From Mesorhizobium sp. WSM4311 (GTDB lineage Bacteria; Pseudomonadota; Alphaproteobacteria; Rhizobiales; Rhizobiaceae), in the NCBI RefSeq assembly GCF_002295115.1, contig NZ_NSFV01000001.1:186001-250000 (forward strand): DNA of 64,000 nucleotides, written 5' to 3'. Made by a program: the position numbers and the translations under genes. Shown here in pieces: positions 32,924 through 41,818 of the stretch. Every line of letters begins with the position of its first letter. Within the stretch, counting starts at the first letter, position 1. The notes below the pieces were generated by a model. It made no database searches. It was not told the DNA's origin and saw only the letters and a list, made by a program, of their open reading frames with translations.

Positions 32924-34573
32924 GTGGCACGCCAGTTCATCTATCACATGTCCGGCCTGTCGAAGGCCTATGGCACCAAGAAGGTGCTCGATAATGTTCA
33001 TCTGTCCTTCTATCCGGACGCCAAGATAGGCATTCTCGGACCCAACGGTTCGGGTAAGTCGACCATCCTGCGCATCATGGCCGGGCTCGACAAGGAGTTT
33101 CAGGGCGAGGCATGGCTGGCCGAGGGCGCCACGGTCGGCTACCTGGCGCAGGAGCCGCAGCTCGACAACTCAAAGACTGTGCTTGAAAACGTCATGGACG
33201 GCGTCGGCAGGAAGACCGCCATCATCGAGCGCTATAACGAGCTGATGATGAATTATTCCGACGAGACGGCGGACGAGTCGGCCAAGCTGCAGGACGAGAT
33301 GGACAGGCTCAACCTGTGGGATCTCGAGCAGCAGGTCGAGATGGCGATGGACGCGCTGCAGTGTCCGCCTGGCGATTCCGAAGTGACCAACCTGTCCGGC
33401 GGCGAGCGTCGCCGCGTGGCGCTCTGCCGGCTGCTTCTGGAACAGCCCGACCTGCTTTTGCTCGACGAACCGACCAACCATCTTGATGCCGAGACCACGG
33501 CGTGGCTGGAAAAGCACCTGCGAGACTATCCCGGCTCGGTGCTGATCATCACCCACGACCGCTACTTCCTCGACAATGTCACCGGGTGGATCCTCGAGCT
33601 CGACCGTGGCCGCGGCATTCCCTATGAGGGCAACTACACCAAATATCTCGATGCCAAGACCAAGCGCCTGATCCAGGAAGGCCGCGAGGACGACGCCCGT
33701 CAGAAGTCGATCTGGCGCGAGCGCGAATGGATCCAGTCCTCGCCGAAGGCGCGCCAGACCAAGTCGAAGGCGCGTATCAAGGCCTACGAGGAACTGCTCG
33801 AGCAGTCGCAGAACCGCAAGCCGACCGACACGCAGATCGTTATTCCGTCGAGCGAGCGTCTCGGCAATGTCGTCATCGAGGTCGAAGGCCTCAACAAGGG
33901 TTTTGGCGACGAGCTTCTGATCGAGAACCTGTCGTTCCGGCTGCCGCCGGGCGGCATCGTCGGCGTCATCGGCCCGAACGGCGCCGGCAAGACGACGCTG
34001 TTCAAGACCTTCACCGGCCAGGAAAAACCGGATGCGGGCACCGTGCGCATCGGCGAGACGGTCAAGCTCGGTTACGTCGACCAGAGCCGCGACGCGCTCG
34101 ATGGCAACAAGACTGTGTGGGAAGAAATCTCGGGCGGCGCCGAAATCATCAAGCTCGGCAAGCACGAGATCAACAGCCGCGCCTATTGCTCGTCCTTCAA
34201 CTTCCGCGGCGGCGACCAGCAGCAGAAAGTCGGCAACCTTTCGGGCGGCCAGCGCAACCGCGTGCATCTGGCCAAGATGCTGAAGGGCGGCGGCAATGTC
34301 CTGCTGCTCGACGAACCGACCAACGACCTCGACACCGAAACTCTGGGAGCGCTGGAAGACGCGCTCGAAGCCTATGCCGGCTGCGCCGTCATCATCAGCC
34401 ACGATCGCATGTTCCTCGACCGCATGGCGACGCACATGCTGGCCTTCGAAGGCGACGCGCATGTCGAATGGTTCGAAGGCAATTTCGAGGAATATGAGAA
34501 GGACAAGCTGCGCCGCCTCGGTGCGGAAGCGGCAGCGCCGCACCGCATGACGCACAAGCGGCTGACGCGGTAG
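32924..34573 (+). CDS. ettA: Energy-dependent translational throttle protein EttA (ABC-F)
   Basis: The 549-residue soluble ABC-F protein has two ATPase domains. The first shows GPNGSGKSTILR, LSGGERRRVALCR and LLLLDEPTNHLD; the second GPNGAGKTTLFK, LSGGQRNRVHLAK and VLLLDEPTNDLD. The linker (about residues 240-310) is basic, as expected for the ribosome contact. EttA binds the ribosomal E site and couples elongation to ATP/ADP level. The start is GTG at 32924. A trans-aconitate methyltransferase gene follows 46 bases later on the same strand. Confidence 0.93.
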   Translation: MARQFIYHMSGLSKAYGTKKVLDNVHLSFYPDAKIGILGPNGSGKSTILRIMAGLDKEFQGEAWLAEGATVGYLAQEPQLDNSKTVLENVMDGVGRKTAIIERYNELMMNYSDETADESAKLQDEMDRLNLWDLEQQVEMAMDALQCPPGDSEVTNLSGGERRRVALCRLLLEQPDLLLLDEPTNHLDAETTAWLEKHLRDYPGSVLIITHDRYFLDNVTGWILELDRGRGIPYEGNYTKYLDAKTKRLIQEGREDDARQKSIWREREWIQSSPKARQTKSKARIKAYEELLEQSQNRKPTDTQIVIPSSERLGNVVIEVEGLNKGFGDELLIENLSFRLPPGGIVGVIGPNGAGKTTLFKTFTGQEKPDAGTVRIGETVKLGYVDQSRDALDGNKTVWEEISGGAEIIKLGKHEINSRAYCSSFNFRGGDQQQKVGNLSGGQRNRVHLAKMLKGGGNVLLLDEPTNDLDTETLGALEDALEAYAGCAVIISHDRMFLDRMATHMLAFEGDAHVEWFEGNFEEYEKDKLRRLGAEAAAPHRMTHKRLTR

Positions 34574-34619
34574 GGGATCGCTAGGGCGGTGAACTCTCAA
34601 AGCCACATGAGGAGCTCAA

Positions 34620-35390
34620 ATGGCTGACTGGTCCGCCGCCCAATATCTGAAGTTCGAGGATGAGCGCACGCGGCCGGCGCGCGATCTGGCCGCGCAGGTG
34701 CCGGTCGATTTCCCGCGCCGGGTCGTCGACATAGGCTGCGGGCCTGGCAATTCGACCGAGCTTCTGGTCGAGCGCTGGCCGGATGCGCAGGTGAGTGGCT
34801 TCGACACCTCTCCCGACATGATCGAGAAGGCGAGGGCACGCCTGCCCAATGTCAGTTTCGACCTGGCGGACGCGTCGACATGGCAGCCGGCCGAACCGGT
34901 CAATGTGATCTTCGCCAACGCGGTGTTCCAGTGGCTGCCCACGCATCCGGCGGTGTTCCAGCGGCTGATGGGCTTTCTGGCGCCTGGTGGCGCGCTGGCC
35001 GTCCAGATGCCGGACAACCTGCTTGAGCCTTCGCATCAAGCGATGCGGGAAACCGCCGCCGAAATGCCGTTCGCCGACAAGCTCAAGGGTGCGGCGCGCG
35101 GACCGTTGCCGCCGGTGTCGTTCTATTACGACCTGCTGTCGCCGCTCTCCGACCGGCTGGATATCTGGCATACGGCCTACAACCATCCCCTGGCCGACGC
35201 CGAGGCGATCGTCGAATGGGTGAGATCGACCGGGCTGAAGCCGTTCCTCGATCCGCTGGACGCCGACGAGCGCAAGATGTTCCTGGATAGTTACACGGCC
35301 AAGGTCAAACAGGCCTATCCCAGAATGGCGAACGGCAAGGTGCTGCTGCGCTTCCCGCGTATCTTCATTGTCGCCAAGCGGGCCGGCTAG
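34620..35390 (+). CDS. tam: Trans-aconitate 2-methyltransferase
   Basis: The 256-residue enzyme begins with [20 protein letters not shown], the recognisable Tam N terminus. SAM-binding motif [12 protein letters not shown] (about residue 39), FDTSPDMI and the [13 protein letters not shown] substrate segment follow. It methylates trans-aconitate, an inhibitor that forms spontaneously from cis-aconitate. It sits 46 bases after ettA and may be on the same transcript. GGAG lies before the ATG. Confidence 0.9.
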   Translation: MADWSAAQYLKFEDERTRPARDLAAQVPVDFPRRVVDIGCGPGNSTELLVERWPDAQVSGFDTSPDMIEKARARLPNVSFDLADASTWQPAEPVNVIFANAVFQWLPTHPAVFQRLMGFLAPGGALAVQMPDNLLEPSHQAMRETAAEMPFADKLKGAARGPLPPVSFYYDLLSPLSDRLDIWHTAYNHPLADAEAIVEWVRSTGLKPFLDPLDADERKMFLDSYTAKVKQAYPRMANGKVLLRFPRIFIVAKRAG

Positions 35391-35494
35391 ATTATCCGCT
35401 TCGCCTGCGGTCGATTGCCGTGGCTTGACCCGGTTTCGCCGTCATGCCCAATTCACCGCGTGGGGCCATGATGGCCGCGTGGCAGGGGGAAATG

Positions 35495-35830
35495 ATGAGT
35501 TTGAAAAGATTGCTTTATGGCGGCGGCGTGTGCGCGGCCGCCCTTGTGGCGTTCTCGGTTTCGGCGCAAGCCAAGCGGGCGCGCTGCTTCACGTCGGATG
35601 ATGGGTATTTCCCGTGCAGCTACCGCACGATCGATGATGCCGGCAGTTTCCGGATATCGGCGCCGGGTTACCCGACCTATGTGCTGGAGATCGACGGGCC
35701 GGGCTTTGCCTATGGCTATGTCAATCTCGGTCGCCGCAACGTGCCGCTGGCGGGGCAGTTCGTGCGCAGCCGTGACGACGGCGCCTGCTGGAACAACCCG
35801 CAGACCAACACCAAGCTGTGCGCCTGGTGA
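35495..35830 (+). CDS. Small exported protein of unknown function
   Basis: The 111-residue product has a signal peptide (MSLKRLLYGGGVCAAALVAF, cut near AQA-KR) and four cysteines in the mature part (ARCFTS, FPCSYR, GACWNN, LCAW), suggesting two disulfides. The segment SYRTIDDAGSFRISAPGYPT is distinctive but I cannot name the family. The second of two adjacent ATGs was chosen because it gives AGGGGG proper spacing. It lies alone between tam and the FabH-like gene. Confidence 0.65.
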   Translation: MSLKRLLYGGGVCAAALVAFSVSAQAKRARCFTSDDGYFPCSYRTIDDAGSFRISAPGYPTYVLEIDGPGFAYGYVNLGRRNVPLAGQFVRSRDDGACWNNPQTNTKLCAW

Positions 35831-35961
35831 AATCCCGGTTCAAGTCCGCCTCAACATTTGGTTTAAGCCGGCGTAAACCGGCCGGATGAGAAAAGTGTTG
35901 CGCCGAAGCGTTTCGGCGCCCACATGAAGCCGCAACGCCTGCGGATGGGACGGACTGAAAC

Positions 35962-37083
35962 ATGCATCGCGTCATCATCAGCGGCATCGGCGCTGAAATT
36001 CCTGAAGCTGTCATCACGAATGAAGAACTGGTCGAGAGCTTCAACAGCTGGGTCGACACGGAGAATGCGCGCCGTCAGGGCACCGGAGAGGCGCTGCTGC
36101 AGAAATCCGACAGCGACTTCATCGTCCACGCCTCGGGCGTGAAATCCCGTCATGTCATCGAGCGCGAAGGCATTCTCGACCCGACCCGCATGACGCCGCG
36201 CATTCCCGCGCGACCCGACGATGCGCTGTCGCTGGAGGCCGAGTTCGGCATCGCCTCGGCCAGGAAGGCGCTCGACCATGCCGGACTTGAACCGTCCCAG
36301 ATCGACCTGATCATCTGCTCGGCCTCTCACCACCAGCGGCCCTATCCGGCGATCGCAATCGAAATGCAGGAAGCGCTGGGCACCACCGGCGCCGGCTTCG
36401 ACATGGGACTCGGCTGTTCGTCAGCGGCGGCCGCGCTTCACATGGCGGTCAATCTGGTGCGCTCGGGCGCGCACAAGCGCATCCTGGTTACCACGCCGGA
36501 AATCATCACGGGACATCTCAATTTCCGCGACCGGCAGACGCATTTCATCTTCGGCGACGCCTCGGTGTCGATGGTTGTGGAGGGGCTTGCCCAGGGCGAC
36601 AAACGGCCGGGGCGCTTCGAGGTGCTGGACACGCGGCTGTGGACGCAGATGTCGAACAACATCCGCACCAATCTCGGCTACCACACCCGCACCGCCCAGG
36701 ATGATCCCTACATGATCAATCTGGAAGGCAATCTGATCAAACAGGTCGGCAACAAGGTGTTCAAGGAAGTCACCGTCGCCGGCCAGAAATTCATCGTCGA
36801 ATTCCTGGCCGAGCACGGACTGACGCCGCAGGCGATCAGGCGCTTCTGGCTGCATCAGGCCAATGCGCGCATGAATGCGATGATCCTGAAACTGTCGTTC
36901 GGCCACGATGTCGACAACGATCGCGCGCCGATGGTGCTGGAGCGGCTGGGCAACACGGCGGGCGCCGGCGCCATCGTCGCGCTGTCGGAGAACCATGCCG
37001 ACATGAAACCCGGCGATTTCGGCTTGATCTGCGCCTTTGGCGCGGGATATTCGATAGGCGGCGCGCTCATCCGGATGCTTTAA
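35962..37083 (+). CDS. Beta-ketoacyl-ACP synthase III-like protein
   Basis: The 373-residue thiolase-fold protein has the FabH triad: cysteine in DMGLGCSSAAAALH (about residue 152), histidine in FWLHQANARMN (about 297) and asparagine in LGNTAGAG. An N-terminal insertion of about 40 residues (including SFNSWVDTENARRQGTGEA) makes it longer than canonical FabH of about 320 residues. It may start fatty acid or specialised acyl chains; whether it replaces or supplements the main FabH is unknown. No other fatty-acid genes are adjacent. Confidence 0.83.
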   Translation: MHRVIISGIGAEIPEAVITNEELVESFNSWVDTENARRQGTGEALLQKSDSDFIVHASGVKSRHVIEREGILDPTRMTPRIPARPDDALSLEAEFGIASARKALDHAGLEPSQIDLIICSASHHQRPYPAIAIEMQEALGTTGAGFDMGLGCSSAAAALHMAVNLVRSGAHKRILVTTPEIITGHLNFRDRQTHFIFGDASVSMVVEGLAQGDKRPGRFEVLDTRLWTQMSNNIRTNLGYHTRTAQDDPYMINLEGNLIKQVGNKVFKEVTVAGQKFIVEFLAEHGLTPQAIRRFWLHQANARMNAMILKLSFGHDVDNDRAPMVLERLGNTAGAGAIVALSENHADMKPGDFGLICAFGAGYSIGGALIRML

Positions 37084-37442
37084 CGTGCGCCGATATTCAG
37101 GTGATGCCGGCCTGCAAACGAAGGCTTTCTGCGCTTCCGGCCTTCGCCGGCCGAAGCAGTCATGAGTGGTCGTGCAGTTAAGGCTGCGGCCGGCGTAGGC
37201 CGGTGCTAACGTACTTAAGTACGCTCCGCTCCGGTTCTCGAAAACCATCTGGTTTGGTCGCTTCGCGCCCGTGTTCGACTTCGAACTGTGGCCTGAAAGG
37301 GTCATCCGGAATTTCGCCCCAACCGGGCTGCTTCGCACCGTTTTCCACTGCCGTTCAACCTGACTTGACCCTCGCACAGCCTGTGTCGGGGGTATCCGAG
37401 CTTGGATCAACGCGATCCCGTTTCCAGAAAAGGAGAGTTGCA
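37084..37442. repeat. 359-base gap with palindromes and a dispersed repeat
   Basis: There is no credible gene here. It contains CTTCGCCGGCCGAAG (37142-37156, palindromic), the perfect 14-base palindrome CGTACTTAAGTACG (37210-37223) and a 22-base stretch (37222-37243) identical to 57261-57282. These features indicate an intergenic repeat of the kind seen in rhizobial genomes. The last bases carry AAAAGGAGAG, the ribosome site of the next gene. Confidence 0.7.
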
Positions 37443-37859
37443 ATGGTCGATGCCCGATGCAGTTGCGGTGCCCTCCTGCTGACGCTGGCAGGACCATCAA
37501 AACTGGTTGTCGCCTGCCACTGTCTCGACTGCCAGCGCCGAACCGGGGCCCCCTTCGGCGTCGGCGCCTTTTATCCGGCCGAGGCCGTTGCCATCTCCGG
37601 AACCGCGAAGGAATTCACCCGCGATGCGGCAAGCGGCGGGAAGGTGCACAACTACTTCTGCCCCAACTGCGGCTCGACGGTCTATTGGAAAGCCGACAGG
37701 CTGCCAATGATGATCGGCGTCGCCGTCGGGGCGCTGACCGACCCGAACTGTCCGCCGCCAGTCCGGTCGATCTTCGAGCAATCGAAACATGATTGGGTTC
37801 AAATCGACGGTGCCGTCGAGCATTTCCGGCAAGGCAGCGGGGCGAAAAAATCGGGCTGA
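37443..37859 (+). CDS. GFA family protein (glutathione-dependent formaldehyde-activating-like)
   Basis: The 138-residue protein has the zinc cysteines of the GFA fold: RCSCGALLL near the N terminus, ACHCLDCQRRTGAPFGVG (about residues 22-39) and FCPNCGSTVYW (about 75-85). The name comes from an enzyme that aids the reaction of glutathione with formaldehyde. Most members are uncharacterised, and a role here is not shown by context. ATG at 37443 follows AGGAGAG; a longer frame upstream lies in the repeat and is rejected. Confidence 0.88.
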   Translation: MVDARCSCGALLLTLAGPSKLVVACHCLDCQRRTGAPFGVGAFYPAEAVAISGTAKEFTRDAASGGKVHNYFCPNCGSTVYWKADRLPMMIGVAVGALTDPNCPPPVRSIFEQSKHDWVQIDGAVEHFRQGSGAKKSG

Positions 37860-37886
37860 GCTGTCGTTCCAACGCACCTTGGCGTG

Positions 37887-38453
37887 TCAGGCCGGCGTAA
37901 AAGGAACCAGCATCGGCACCCGCCGCGCGTAGTCGTCATAGGCGGGGCCAAGTTCGCCGCGCAGGAAGCGCTCCTCGAGTCTTGCCTTCATGACGATGCC
38001 GATGGTGAGGAGTGCGACACCAGCAATGCCCCAGACAGTGCCTTTCGCCATCATGGTGGCGAGGAGCGCCAGCAGCAATCCTGTGTAGATCGGGTGGCGA
38101 ACGAGGCCGTAGGGGCCGGTATCGACCACGCGGTGGTCTGCCTTGGCGGTGACCGAGGCCGACCACAGCCTGCCCAAATGAATACGCGCCCACCACGAGA
38201 AGATGAGACCGATGGCGATCAGGGCAATGCAGGCCCAGGCCTCGGCCAGGGTCGGAGTCCACAATCTCAACCTGCCTTCATAGCGGTGCGCCGGGACGAA
38301 CAGCAGGACGGTGCCCGCCAGCCAGAAGATGCGATAGCGGACCTCTGCGCCGATGGTGGCGCGTTTTTGAGCCGGATCAGCCCACACGGCGGCCGCAATC
38401 CAGGTGACCACCCAGATCAGCCAGAGCAGCGCGATTGCCGTCGCGGGGCGCAT
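37887..38453 (-). CDS. Isoprenylcysteine/phospholipid methyltransferase-like membrane protein
   Basis: The 188-residue protein has four or five membrane segments and a C-terminal motif VDTGPYGLVRHPIYTGLLLA (about residues 115-134) with a conserved RHPxY and a late glutamate in EERFL. These are the SAM-contacting features of the ICMT/PEMT family. Bacterial members methylate small molecules, isoprenoids or lipids; the substrate is unknown. Start ATG 38453 has GGAGG upstream. It faces the GFA gene convergently. Confidence 0.82.
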   Translation of the reverse strand: MRPATAIALLWLIWVVTWIAAAVWADPAQKRATIGAEVRYRIFWLAGTVLLFVPAHRYEGRLRLWTPTLAEAWACIALIAIGLIFSWWARIHLGRLWSASVTAKADHRVVDTGPYGLVRHPIYTGLLLALLATMMAKGTVWGIAGVALLTIGIVMKARLEERFLRGELGPAYDDYARRVPMLVPFTPA

Positions 38454-38551
38454 GAGAACCTCCACAGTGTCTCGCCAACATGAAAGCGATCCGACGCGGC
38501 GGCAATGCGGCACCAATTCCATTTCCGGTAAGAAGATCGTGATCCTTCGCC

Positions 38552-38950
38552 TTATTGACCCGAGCAACTGAACATCCACTGCACGCCATAGGCGTCGACC
38601 AGCATGCCGAAGCTGGTTCCCCAGTATTGCCGCGCCAGGGGCACGGTGATGCGGCCGCCGGCAGCCATGCGGGAGAAAAGCTCCCGCATGGCTGCCAGGT
38701 CGTTGAATTCCAGCATCATGGCAGAGCCTTTCATCGGCTCGGCATCATCATTGTCGGAGGCATGGAACAGCACGCCCGGACCTTCGAAGCGCGCATGCAG
38801 GATTTTTCCGCGCATGGTTTCGGTTCGCACCGGCATGCCGTTATCGCCCCAGCGCAGCAGGATGGTTCCCCGGCCAAGGCCGCACTGTTCGTAGAAAGCC
38901 AGTGCCGGCTCGCAGTTGGTGGTGAAGAACAGCGAAGGGGAGAGCCGCAT
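38552..38950 (-). CDS. VOC family protein, PhnB-like
   Basis: The 132-residue protein has a single glyoxalase-fold repeat pair. FFTTNCEPALAFYEQCGLG begins the first module and MLVDAYGVQWMFS ends the second, the pattern of the PhnB-like group (3-demethylubiquinone-type fold). Metal ligands are not obvious. ATG at 38950 follows AGGAAG; a GTG one codon earlier is possible. It is 17 bases downstream of the tautomerase-like gene on the same strand, so both may be one transcript. Confidence 0.82.
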   Translation of the reverse strand: MRLSPSLFFTTNCEPALAFYEQCGLGRGTILLRWGDNGMPVRTETMRGKILHARFEGPGVLFHASDNDDAEPMKGSAMMLEFNDLAAMRELFSRMAAGGRITVPLARQYWGTSFGMLVDAYGVQWMFSCSGQ

Positions 38951-38967
38951 CACATCTTCCTATGAAA

Positions 38968-39390
38968 TCAGTGCGCGGCGGCGGTGGCGGCGGCAATGAG
39001 TGCGTCGCCGGTATATTGCCTGTCGCCGATGCCCCAGCCGCCGTCGGGCGCGTTGACGATGTTTATCCAGGTGTTTTCGGGCTTGTGCCCGGCCACGCAG
39101 AGTTCGGCGACGATGCCGGCGGCCGTGGTGATGAAGGCGTTGCGAGCCTCGATCGAGCCGAGGGCGATATTGGGCAATTTCAACTCCACCATCACGACAG
39201 GCCTGTTGGCGCCGCCGGCATAGATGTGGCGCGACGGCAGGATGTGGACCGTGCCACCGACGATGGCGGTGAAGAACGCATTGCCGGTGGCGCCGGAAGC
39301 TTCGATGAGGGCGGCGCTGAGGCGCGGCAGGATCTCGCGCTCTCCGGCCTCTGTCAGTACGCCTTCTGGCGCGGTCACGGTGATGGGCAT
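38968..39390 (-). CDS. Tautomerase family protein with N-terminal proline
   Basis: The 140-residue protein begins MPITVTAPEGVLT; after methionine removal, Pro1 would be the catalytic base of the tautomerase superfamily. It contains two half-modules (VTAPEGVLTEAGER early, GHKPENTWINIVNAPDGGW later) typical of longer members. It is divergent from a TetR gene with palindromes between, and precedes the VOC gene. The substrate is unknown; a detoxification-type operon under the TetR protein is a reasonable inference. AAGGAGAG precedes the ATG at 39390. Confidence 0.8.
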   Translation of the reverse strand: MPITVTAPEGVLTEAGEREILPRLSAALIEASGATGNAFFTAIVGGTVHILPSRHIYAGGANRPVVMVELKLPNIALGSIEARNAFITTAAGIVAELCVAGHKPENTWINIVNAPDGGWGIGDRQYTGDALIAAATAAAH

Positions 39391-39456
39391 TTGGTCTCTC
39401 CTTGTCCTTCGGCTGCACGGCCTTGCCGGAAGATCGTCTTCCGGCTTGCCATGTTT

Positions 39457-39517
39457 CGTATCAATTGTTACGTTATGCACAACGAGCAAGTCAACAGGTT
39501 TCGTATCGATCACTATG
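39457..39517. promoter_or_regulatory. Two related palindromes between the tautomerase and TetR genes
   Basis: CGTATCAATTGTTACG (39457-39472) is palindromic at 14 of 16 positions. CGTATCGATCACTATG (39502-39517) repeats the left half exactly for six bases, starts 45 bases downstream and overlaps the TetR start codon. Both are preceded by TTT. The pair suits a TetR-type operator controlling both genes; binding is inferred. Confidence 0.55.
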
Positions 39518-40144
39518 GATAATTTGGAAAAGGCCAGGGGTGGTCGTCCCCGCGCGTTCGACCCGGACCGGGCGCTGGATGCGGCGATGCATCTGTTCTG
39601 GGAGCATGGCTATGAGGCGACGTCGCTGGCCATGCTGCGCGAGGCGATGGGGTTGACGCCGCCGCAGATCTACAACGCCTTCACCGACAAGGAGACCTTG
39701 TTCCGCAGGGCGCTGACGCGCTACCACGAGACGGAGATCGGCTTTGCGCTGGACGCGCTGAGCGCGCCGGTGTCGACTCGAGAGGCGATCCGGCTGCTGC
39801 TGCTGGGCGCGGCGGAGGCCTATTCCAGGCCCGGCAAGCCGGGTGGCTGCCTTTTTGTCAGCGGTGCCCTGGCGGCTTCGCCGCAGGCACAGGCGATTGC
39901 CGATGAACTCAAGTCCTATCGTAAGGCGAGCGAGGCGGCGATTGCAGAGCGGCTGGCGAAGGGCAGGGCGGTGGGCGACCTGCCGGAAGGCTTCTCCGTC
40001 GAGAGCTTCGCCAAATATATCGCCGGCGTCATGAACGGCATGTCGATCCAGGCGCGGGACGGCGCATCGGTCGAAGAGTTGCGCATTATGGCCCAAACCG
40101 CTCTTGCGGCCTTGCCGCCCGAAGAGCAAAAACGGGGAGCATGA
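39515..40144 (+). CDS. TetR/AcrR family transcriptional regulator
   Basis: The 209-residue protein has an N-terminal HTH with GRPRAFDPDRALDAAMHLFW and MGLTPPQIYNAFTDKETLF (about residues 10-65). The C-terminal ligand domain, containing PGGCLFVSGALAA, is of the TetR_C type linked to oxidoreductase or quinone-responsive regulators. ATG at 39515 starts the standard-length protein; upstream frame codons are rejected. A MOSC-domain gene overlaps its stop by four bases, and a tautomerase-like gene is divergent with palindromes between. Confidence 0.87.
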   Translation: MDNLEKARGGRPRAFDPDRALDAAMHLFWEHGYEATSLAMLREAMGLTPPQIYNAFTDKETLFRRALTRYHETEIGFALDALSAPVSTREAIRLLLLGAAEAYSRPGKPGGCLFVSGALAASPQAQAIADELKSYRKASEAAIAERLAKGRAVGDLPEGFSVESFAKYIAGVMNGMSIQARDGASVEELRIMAQTALAALPPEEQKRGA

Positions 40145-40779
40145 TTCAAGGACGGAACGCCATGCTGGATCTCTTCCCCGACGCCGAGAAGCCGGTCGAA
40201 ATCGTCCCGGCAAAAAAGCTTTCCGCCCGCGCCGCAGCGCTCTATGTCGCGCCGGCGGGTCATTTCCAGACGCGGCCGGTGGAGGAATTGCGGCTTGGCT
40301 TCGACGGCATTTTGGGCGATTTCCACGCGGGCGCAACGCGGCGCTCGGGCGGGCGCGAACCCTGGTATCCGCGCGGCACCGAAATGCGCAACGAGCGGCA
40401 GCTGTCGATCGTGGCGGCGGACGAGCTGGCCATCGTCGCCGGGCGGATGGGCCTTCCCGAGATCAAGCCGGAATGGATCGGCGCCAATCTGGTGATCGAA
40501 GGCGTGCCGCATCTGTCGATGCTGCCGGCCGGCACGCTGCTGTTCTTCAAGGATGGCGTCACCCTTAAGGTCGACGCCCAGAACGGACCATGCCGCATTT
40601 CCGGGCGATCGATCGCCGAAAATGCGGGAATGGCCGACATCGAAGCCGGCGCGCTGCTGTTTCCCAAAATGGCCAAACGGCTGCGTGGCGTGGTCGCCTG
40701 GGTCGAGAAGCCCGGACCGATCAGGGCCGGCGAAGAGATTTCGGCGCGGGTGCCGGAGCAGTGGATTTATCAGGCATAG
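40141..40779 (+). CDS. MOSC domain-containing protein
   Basis: The 212-residue protein has the MOSC layout: GFDGILGDFHAG and a positively charged NERQLSIVAAD segment in the first half. The signature NGPCRISGRSIAEN carries the conserved cysteine (about residue 151) expected for sulfur transfer. MOSC domains act in molybdenum-cofactor and sulfur-transfer proteins; the partner here is unknown. The ATG overlaps the TetR stop (ATGA); a second in-frame ATG at 40162 has AAGGA upstream and is an alternative start. Confidence 0.83.
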   Translation: MIQGRNAMLDLFPDAEKPVEIVPAKKLSARAAALYVAPAGHFQTRPVEELRLGFDGILGDFHAGATRRSGGREPWYPRGTEMRNERQLSIVAADELAIVAGRMGLPEIKPEWIGANLVIEGVPHLSMLPAGTLLFFKDGVTLKVDAQNGPCRISGRSIAENAGMADIEAGALLFPKMAKRLRGVVAWVEKPGPIRAGEEISARVPEQWIYQA

Positions 40780-40805
40780 CAGCGCGGTTGCATCGTGACC
40801 GAAGG

Positions 40806-40831
40806 GCTACGCCGCTGATGAGCGGCGTAGC
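40806..40831. terminator. 11-bp perfect hairpin between convergent genes
   Basis: GCTACGCCGCT (40806-40816) pairs with AGCGGCGTAGC (40821-40831) across GATG. It lies in the gap between the MOSC and SDR genes. There is no T-run, so termination would need Rho or serve as a processing end. Confidence 0.45.
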
Positions 40832-40845
40832 AAAATGCCGAAGCC

Positions 40846-41685
40846 TCAGCCCTTGCGGTTCTTGTTGGCGCCTTGCGCCATGACGGACACGTGGTCCCAC
40901 TTGTCCCAGGTGGCGAGGCGGTTGGCGTATTCCTGACGGATCATCGGCAGGCCGCCGTCACCGAAGAACACCCGCAGCGGCGGCTCGGCGGCGTCGACGA
41001 TGGCCAGCATTGCCGGACCTGTCGCCTCGGGATCGCCGGCGACCGAGTTGGCGCGGCGCTCGGCCATCTTGGCGCGGGCGGGCGCATAGGCCTCCATCGG
41101 CTTGGACACCTTGGCTGAGGCGCCGGACCAGTCGGTGGAGAAGCCGCCCGGCTCGACGAGCGTGACATGGATGCCGAATTCCGCCACCTCGATGCTGAGC
41201 GACTGGCTGAAGGCTTCCAGCGCCCATTTCGAGGCATGGTAGAGGCCGAGCGAGGCAAAGGCGTTGACGCCGCCGATCGACGAAATCTGGATGATGTGGC
41301 CGGACCGCTGGGCGCGCATGATCGGCACCACGGCCTGCGTGACCCAGAGGGCACCGAACACATTGGTTTCGATCTGGTCGCGGGCTTCCTGCTCACTGAC
41401 TTCCTCGATGGCGCCGAAATGGCCGTAGCCGGCATTGTTGATGACGACGTCGAGCCGGCCAAAGCGCTTGTGCGCCTCGGCGACGGCGGCATCGACGGCT
41501 TTCTTGTCGGTGACGTCGAGCTTGATCGCGGCGATGTTGTCGCCATATTTCTCGACCAGATCGGCGAGCGTGCCGGCGTCACGAGCGGTCGCGGCGACAC
41601 GGTCGCCCCGCGCCAATGCGGCCTCGGCCCAGACGCGGCCAAAACCCTTCGACGATCCGGTGATGAACCAAACCTTATTTGTCAT
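40846..41685 (-). CDS. Short-chain dehydrogenase/reductase
   Basis: The 279-residue protein has GSSKGFGRVWA (about residues 10-20), the NNAGYG segment (about 83), the serine in QISSIGG and the catalytic YHASKWALE. The C-terminal PGGFSTDWSG and late FFGDGG are as in classical SDRs acting on hydrophobic alcohols or carbonyls. The substrate is unknown. ATG at 41685 follows AAGGA; the longer frame starts in a region without homology. It converges on the MOSC gene. Confidence 0.87.
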   Translation of the reverse strand: MTNKVWFITGSSKGFGRVWAEAALARGDRVAATARDAGTLADLVEKYGDNIAAIKLDVTDKKAVDAAVAEAHKRFGRLDVVINNAGYGHFGAIEEVSEQEARDQIETNVFGALWVTQAVVPIMRAQRSGHIIQISSIGGVNAFASLGLYHASKWALEAFSQSLSIEVAEFGIHVTLVEPGGFSTDWSGASAKVSKPMEAYAPARAKMAERRANSVAGDPEATGPAMLAIVDAAEPPLRVFFGDGGLPMIRQEYANRLATWDKWDHVSVMAQGANKNRKG

Positions 41686-41818
41686 GATGTAGAATCCTTG
41701 CCCTTGCGGGCGCAATTTTTGGATGAAAGCGGAGGCTTCTCCGCTTTCGGGCATATACGGCCTATCGCGTGATTTTCCAGGGGCGAGGGGAAATCTTTTT
41801 GAACAAGACGTCCCTTGA

